The position numbers and the translations under genes were made by a program. The notes under the pieces are model-generated. The model was not told the origin of the DNA. It saw nothing but the letters and a program-made list of their open reading frames with translations, and did no database searches. A stretch of 9,280 bases of DNA from an uncultured Roseburia sp. Lineage in GTDB: Bacteria; Bacillota; Clostridia; Lachnospirales; Lachnospiraceae. Shown here in pieces: positions 5,576 to 9,280 of the stretch; within the stretch, counting starts at the first letter, position 1; each line of letters begins with the position of its first letter. The stretch is from positions 1 to 9,280 of the forward strand of contig CAMTDY010000112.1 of assembly GCA_947070915.1 (NCBI GenBank), in the 5' to 3' direction.

Positions 5576-8410
5576 ATGGAAAAGAAAAGAATGATAAAGA
5601 TCAAAGGAGCCAGTGAACACAATCTTAAGGGAATTGATATTGATATTCCCAGAGATGAGTTTGTGGTACTCACCGGGCTCAGTGGTTCCGGCAAATCGTC
5701 CCTTGCTTTTGATACCATATATGCTGAAGGACAGCGGCGTTATATGGAATCTCTGTCTTCTTATGCCAGACAGTTTCTTGGACAGATGGAGAAACCAGAT
5801 GTAGAAAGTATATCCGGACTCCCTCCGGCGATCTCCATAGATCAGAAGACCACCAACCGCAATCCCCGCTCTACTGTCGGGACGGTGACAGAGATTTACG
5901 ATTATTTCCGGCTCTTATATGCCAGGGTAGGGATTCCCCACTGCCCCAAATGCGGAAAAGAGATTAAACGCCAGACCGTGGACCAGATGGTGGATGAAAT
6001 TATGAAACTTCCGGAAAATACGAAGATCCAGCTGTTGGCTCCTGTGGTAAGGGGGCGCAAGGGAGAGCATGTCAAAGTTTTTGAAAAAGCCAAAAAAAGT
6101 GGTTATGTCCGGGTGGTGGCAGATGGAAATATGTATGATCTGTCTGAAGAGATCAAACTGGAAAAGAATAAAAAGCATAACATCGAGATCGTAGTAGACC
6201 GCCTGGTAGTGCGGGAAGGTGTGGAGAAAAGAATGTCAGAGTCCATTGAGAATGTACTACAATTATCCAATGGCCTTCTGATGGTGGATGTCATCGGTGC
6301 CGATGTGATCAACTTCAGCCAGAGTTTTTCCTGTCCGGACTGCGGAATCAGCATCGATGAGATTGAGCCGAGAAGTTTTTCTTTTAATAATCCCTTCGGA
6401 GCCTGTCATGTATGTCATGGAATAGGCTATAAAATGGAGTTTGCGCCGGAACTGATGATACCGGACTGGTCTCTGAGCATTGCGGAGGGGGCGATTGCCG
6501 TACTGGGATGGCAGTCTGTGACGGATAAAGGGAGTTACACCAGGTGTATGATGGAAGCCGTGGCGAAAGAATATGGATTTGACCTCACAACGCCTTTTGA
6601 AGATTACTCTGAGGAAGTGCGGGATATCATATTAAATGGTACCAGAGGGAAAAAGGTTGAGGTTCATTATGTAGGGCAGCGTGGCGGAGGCGTATATCAT
6701 GTGGAATTTGAGGGACTGACCAAAAATATGGAACGCAGATACCGGGAGACAGGATCGGATTCCACAAAGCAGGAATATGAAACTTTTATGCGGATCACTC
6801 CCTGTAGTGAGTGCGGTGGAAAGCGTTTAAAGAAAGAGTCTCTGGCGGTTACGGTGGGAGATAAGAACATTGCAGAACTGTGCGAATATTCCATTCGGGA
6901 TCTTAAGGGCTTTGTGGACGGGCTTCATTTGACAGATATGCAGATGCAGATCGGGCGGCTGATCCTGAAAGAGATCAAGTCCCGTCTGGGCTTTTTAGTG
7001 GATGTGGGGCTGGATTATCTCTGCCTGTCCCGTGCCACCAGTACCTTGTCCGGCGGGGAAGCTCAGAGAATCCGGCTTGCGACCCAGATCGGTTCCGGGC
7101 TGGTGGGAGTTGCCTATATTCTGGATGAACCGAGTATCGGTCTGCACCAGAGGGACAATGATAAACTGATCCGAACCTTAAAAAACCTCAAGGACCTGGG
7201 AAATACGCTGATCGTGGTAGAGCATGATGAGGATACGATGCTGGCGGCGGATTATGTGGTGGATATCGGGCCTGGTGCCGGCGATCATGGCGGAGAAGTG
7301 GTGGCTGCCGGGACAGCACAGGATATTATGAAATCGAAACAATCCATTACTGGAGCATATCTGAGTGGCAGGATTGTTATCCCGGTGCCAGAAAAACGGA
7401 GAACCCCAACAGGGTATTTAAAAGTAACGGGCGCCAGGGAGAACAATTTAAAAAATATCAATGTCGAGTTTCCGCTGGGGGTATTTACCTGTGTGACCGG
7501 CGTATCCGGCTCCGGCAAGAGCTCTCTTGTGAATGAGATTCTGTACAAATCCCTTGCCAGGACGCTGAACCGGGCCCGGTGCATACCAGGGAAACATAAG
7601 AATATTCAAGGGATGGAACAACTGGATAAAGTGATCAACATAGACCAGTCTCCTATCGGCAGGACGCCCAGGTCCAACCCTGCCACTTATACCGGTGTGT
7701 TTGACATGATACGTGATCTTTTTGCTTCTACCTCCGATGCGAAGGCCAGAGGATATAAAAAAGGCAGGTTTAGTTTTAATGTCAAGGGGGGACGCTGTGA
7801 GGCGTGCCGCGGTGACGGAATCATCAAGATCGAGATGAACTTTCTTCCCGATGTATATGTTCCCTGTGAGGTGTGTGGAGGAAAACGCTACAACCGTGAA
7901 ACACTGGATGTAAAGTACAAGGGAAAGAGTATATTTGATGTGCTGGATATGACAGTGGAAGAGGCACTGGATTTCTTTAAAAATGTACCAACGATACACC
8001 GGAAGATCCAGACAATGTATGATGTGGGATTGTCTTATGTGAAACTGGGGCAGCCCTCCACCACCTTATCCGGCGGAGAGGCCCAGAGGATCAAACTGGC
8101 CACAGAACTAAGTAAACGAAGCACAGGAAAAACGATCTATATATTGGATGAACCCACCACCGGTCTTCATTTTGCCGATGTTCATAAGCTGATTGAGATC
8201 CTCCACCGCCTGGCCGAGGGAGGGAATACTGTGGTGGTGATCGAACACAATCTGGATGTGATCAAGACGGCAGATTATATCATTGACATCGGTCCGGAAG
8301 GAGGAGAGAAGGGGGGTACAGTGATCGATTCAGGAACACCGGAAAAGATTGCAGCCAATCCAGACTCCTATACCGGTAAATACATTCAAAAGATGCTGGG
8401 GATTCACTGA
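5576..8410 (+). CDS. uvrA: Excinuclease ABC subunit UvrA
   Basis: UvrA is the dimeric ABC-type ATPase that finds bulky DNA lesions and hands them to UvrB. The 944-residue product has the normal length and two complete ABC modules. The first has Walker A GLSGSGKSS (34-42), signature LSGGEAQR (491-498) and Walker B with DEPSIGLHQRD (517-527). The second has Walker A GVSGSGKSS (642-650), signature LSGGEAQR (831-838) and DEPTTGLH (858-865). Cysteine pairs for the zinc modules are present at C123/C126, C253/C256, C277/C280, C410/C413, C741/C744 and C764/C767. The stretch IEPRSFSFNNPFGACHVCHG is typical of the insertion and signature region. It is read from the same transcript as uvrB, 23 bases downstream. 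No frameshift or lost catalytic residue is seen. UvrC is not in the window and is usually encoded elsewhere. Confidence 0.98.
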   Translation: MEKKRMIKIKGASEHNLKGIDIDIPRDEFVVLTGLSGSGKSSLAFDTIYAEGQRRYMESLSSYARQFLGQMEKPDVESISGLPPAISIDQKTTNRNPRSTVGTVTEIYDYFRLLYARVGIPHCPKCGKEIKRQTVDQMVDEIMKLPENTKIQLLAPVVRGRKGEHVKVFEKAKKSGYVRVVADGNMYDLSEEIKLEKNKKHNIEIVVDRLVVREGVEKRMSESIENVLQLSNGLLMVDVIGADVINFSQSFSCPDCGISIDEIEPRSFSFNNPFGACHVCHGIGYKMEFAPELMIPDWSLSIAEGAIAVLGWQSVTDKGSYTRCMMEAVAKEYGFDLTTPFEDYSEEVRDIILNGTRGKKVEVHYVGQRGGGVYHVEFEGLTKNMERRYRETGSDSTKQEYETFMRITPCSECGGKRLKKESLAVTVGDKNIAELCEYSIRDLKGFVDGLHLTDMQMQIGRLILKEIKSRLGFLVDVGLDYLCLSRATSTLSGGEAQRIRLATQIGSGLVGVAYILDEPSIGLHQRDNDKLIRTLKNLKDLGNTLIVVEHDEDTMLAADYVVDIGPGAGDHGGEVVAAGTAQDIMKSKQSITGAYLSGRIVIPVPEKRRTPTGYLKVTGARENNLKNINVEFPLGVFTCVTGVSGSGKSSLVNEILYKSLARTLNRARCIPGKHKNIQGMEQLDKVINIDQSPIGRTPRSNPATYTGVFDMIRDLFASTSDAKARGYKKGRFSFNVKGGRCEACRGDGIIKIEMNFLPDVYVPCEVCGGKRYNRETLDVKYKGKSIFDVLDMTVEEALDFFKNVPTIHRKIQTMYDVGLSYVKLGQPSTTLSGGEAQRIKLATELSKRSTGKTIYILDEPTTGLHFADVHKLIEILHRLAEGGNTVVVIEHNLDVIKTADYIIDIGPEGGEKGGTVIDSGTPEKIAANPDSYTGKYIQKMLGIH

Positions 8411-8419
8411 GATTGTATG

Positions 8420-8433
8420 TAAAGTGCACTTTA
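8420..8433. repeat. 14-base perfect palindrome between uvrA and the deoxynucleotidase gene
   Basis: TAAAGTGCACTTTA is fully self-complementary with no loop and starts ten bases after the uvrA stop. With no loop and no following T-run it is a poor rho-independent terminator. A protein-binding site is a possible reading, but the regulator is unknown and chance cannot be excluded. Confidence 0.45.
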
Positions 8434-8490
8434 ATTGATAGAAGAAAAGGTTCCATAAGAACATCGCATGAATAAATTTGGGAGGTTAGA

Positions 8491-9081
8491 ATGGAGGAGT
8501 ATTCATTTTTTGCTATGATGGCCAGGATGAAATATATAGAACGCTGGGCTCTGATGCGCAATTCCGACAGAGAGAATATCAGTGAACATTCCATGGAAGT
8601 GGCTATGCTGGCTCATGGTTTAGGAATTATTTCCAGGGAATGCTGTGGCAGAGAGGTAGATCTTGATAAGCTGGTGCTTATTGGACTGTATCACGATGCC
8701 AATGAGATCATCACCGGGGATATGCCTACCCCGGTAAAATACCATGACAGAGACATTCTCGATGCTTACAAAAAAGTAGAAGAAAAAGCGAACCGAAAGC
8801 TGCTTTCCCTGCTGCCGGGTTATATGAGAAACTATTATGAGGAGGTATTTTTTCCCCAGGAAGGCGATGAGGAGCTTTGGCATCTCGTAAAAGCTGCAGA
8901 TAAACTTTCTGCCCTTATAAAATGTATGGAAGAAAAAAAGGCAGGGAATCGGGAATTTTCCACAGCCTGCCAGACCATTGAGAAGGCCCTTAGGGAAATG
9001 AAGATGGAAGAGGTAGACATTTTCATGAGAGATTTTCTGCCCCCATTTGATAAGACCCTGGATGAGCTTCAACAGTTGTAA
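8491..9081 (+). CDS. yfbR: HD-domain 5'-deoxynucleotidase, YfbR type
   Basis: This protein hydrolyses deoxyribonucleoside 5'-monophosphates to deoxynucleosides and phosphate in the cytoplasm, a dNTP-pool salvage or control step. The product is 196 residues, close to the E. coli enzyme (199), and the catalytic residues fall at the same numbers: R18-W19 for substrate sugar and phosphate selection, H33 in ISEHS, H68-D69 in LYHDA, E72, D77, T80-P81 in GDMPTPVKY, and the metal ligand D137 in KAADKLSALIKCMEE. All HD metal ligands and the deoxyribose-selecting tryptophan are present, so it should be active. GGGAGG at 8480-8485, five bases before the ATG, supports the start. It lies 80 bases after uvrA on the same strand with no strong terminator between, so read-through from the uvrBA transcript is possible but not shown. 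The family call is strong; exact substrate preference is inferred from YfbR. Confidence 0.92.
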   Translation: MEEYSFFAMMARMKYIERWALMRNSDRENISEHSMEVAMLAHGLGIISRECCGREVDLDKLVLIGLYHDANEIITGDMPTPVKYHDRDILDAYKKVEEKANRKLLSLLPGYMRNYYEEVFFPQEGDEELWHLVKAADKLSALIKCMEEKKAGNREFSTACQTIEKALREMKMEEVDIFMRDFLPPFDKTLDELQQL

Positions 9082-9082
9082 T

Positions 9083-9154
9083 CATTCTTTTCTCGGATAT
9101 GCCTGCTCTCTGGTGCTGCCATGAAAGAATATTGTCAAAAAAAGTGTATTCTTT
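9083..9154. repeat. Repeated ATTCTTT / AAAGAAT arms after the deoxynucleotidase gene
   Basis: CATTCTTT (9083-9090), AAAGAATA (9124-9131) and TATTCTTT (9147-9154) can pair in two alternative ways. The middle copy forms an 8-base stem with the third across a 15-base A-rich loop, or a 7-base stem with the first across a loop of about 33 bases. The stems are A+T-only apart from one G-C pair, and no clear T-run follows. It is a weak terminator candidate or an operator-like repeat for the next promoter. Confidence 0.35.
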
Positions 9155-9162
9155 GCTGGCGG

Positions 9163-9191
9163 TTTTCATCAGAATGTGATATACTTATAAT
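9163..9191 (+). promoter_or_regulatory. Sigma-A promoter for the SGNH/GDSL hydrolase gene
   Basis: TTTTCA (9163-9168) as the -35 and a perfect TATAAT (9186-9191) as the -10 are separated by 17 bases. The -10 lies about 49 bases before the ATG at 9240, so this gene probably has its own transcript. Confidence 0.65.
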
Positions 9192-9239
9192 AATTTGATG
9201 TTGGGGGATTTTACTATATTACAAAGGTAGGTATGGGTT

Positions 9240-9280
9240 ATGAGAAGGATATTATGTTTTGGAGATTCTAATACATATGG
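9240..9280 (+). CDS. SGNH/GDSL-family hydrolase (lipase/acylesterase type), N-terminus only
   Basis: Thirteen full codons are visible before the window ends: MRRILCFGDSNTY, with the next codon starting GG (glycine). The block I-L-C-F-G-D-S-N-T-Y-G is the first conserved block of SGNH hydrolases, and its serine (S10) is the expected nucleophile. Arylesterase and acylhydrolase members with GDSNTYG hydrolyse esters of small acyl or aryl groups. No signal peptide is seen, so the product is probably cytoplasmic. The start is placed at 9240 because the ATG at 9233 runs into a stop after 12 codons. AAAGG and TAGG lie within 9223-9231. The substrate cannot be told from so short a piece. Confidence 0.75.
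   Translation, partial: MRRILCFGDSNTY

Noticed and set aside
8435..8459. TTGATA with CATAAG as a promoter for the deoxynucleotidase gene
   Set aside because: The spacer is only 13 bases and the -10 is poor.
8450..8462. GTTC-N5-GAAC inverted repeat upstream of the deoxynucleotidase gene, considered as a LexA box
   Set aside because: The half-sites are in the wrong order and spacing; the Gram-positive LexA box is GAAC-N4-GTTC.
1..9280. CRISPR array, tRNA/rRNA genes, insertion-sequence ends, riboswitch
   Set aside because: No spaced direct repeats, no tRNA-like cloverleaf, no transposase or integrase gene and no recognisable riboswitch core were seen on reading both strands by eye.

Overview
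The window reads as ordinary chromosome of a Gram-positive, low-to-mid-GC Firmicute, most likely a gut Clostridium-type organism of the Lachnospiraceae kind. This is inferred from strong AGGAGG-type ribosome binding sites, a PadR/DUF1048-type pair, a Gram-positive LexA (Cheo) box next to uvrBA, and the protein sequences. No species can be named. Every gene I can support lies on the plus strand.

Layout. Positions 2-154 hold the C-terminal end of a PadR-family regulator. Three bases later comes a 372-residue protein with a DUF1048-like soluble N-terminus and about six membrane helices (158-1276). Its end overlaps by 41 bases the start of glpK (glycerol kinase, 1236-2738). Just after glpK is a well-formed SOS-type control region: a perfect GAAC-N4-GTTC box (2749-2760), a second, near-matching box (2781-2792) inside the spacer of a sigma-A promoter, and an extended -10 TATAAT (2793-2798). 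In SOS regulons this type of element normally drives uvrBA. Here the first thing downstream is a broken RhuM-family gene (2873 to about 3262), followed by about 280 bases of scrambled coding scraps. Intact uvrB (3543-5552) and uvrA (5576-8410) follow, 23 bases apart. After an 80-base gap comes a YfbR-type 5'-deoxynucleotidase (8491-9081). The window ends in the first 13 codons of an SGNH/GDSL hydrolase (from 9240) behind its own promoter.

How it fits together. UvrB and UvrA are the damage-recognition core of nucleotide excision repair. The deoxynucleotidase removes phosphate from deoxynucleoside monophosphates and may be co-transcribed with them, because no convincing terminator separates them. 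The most interesting point is the apparent insertion and decay of a RhuM gene between an SOS promoter and uvrB. It leaves either a leader of about 740 bases on the uvrBA transcript or an SOS-controlled RhuM remnant. I see no clearly novel multi-gene system. The other points worth a look are the PadR/DUF1048-membrane module fused by overlap to glpK, and a glycerol kinase that lacks the histidine used for HPr-dependent activation in many Firmicutes.
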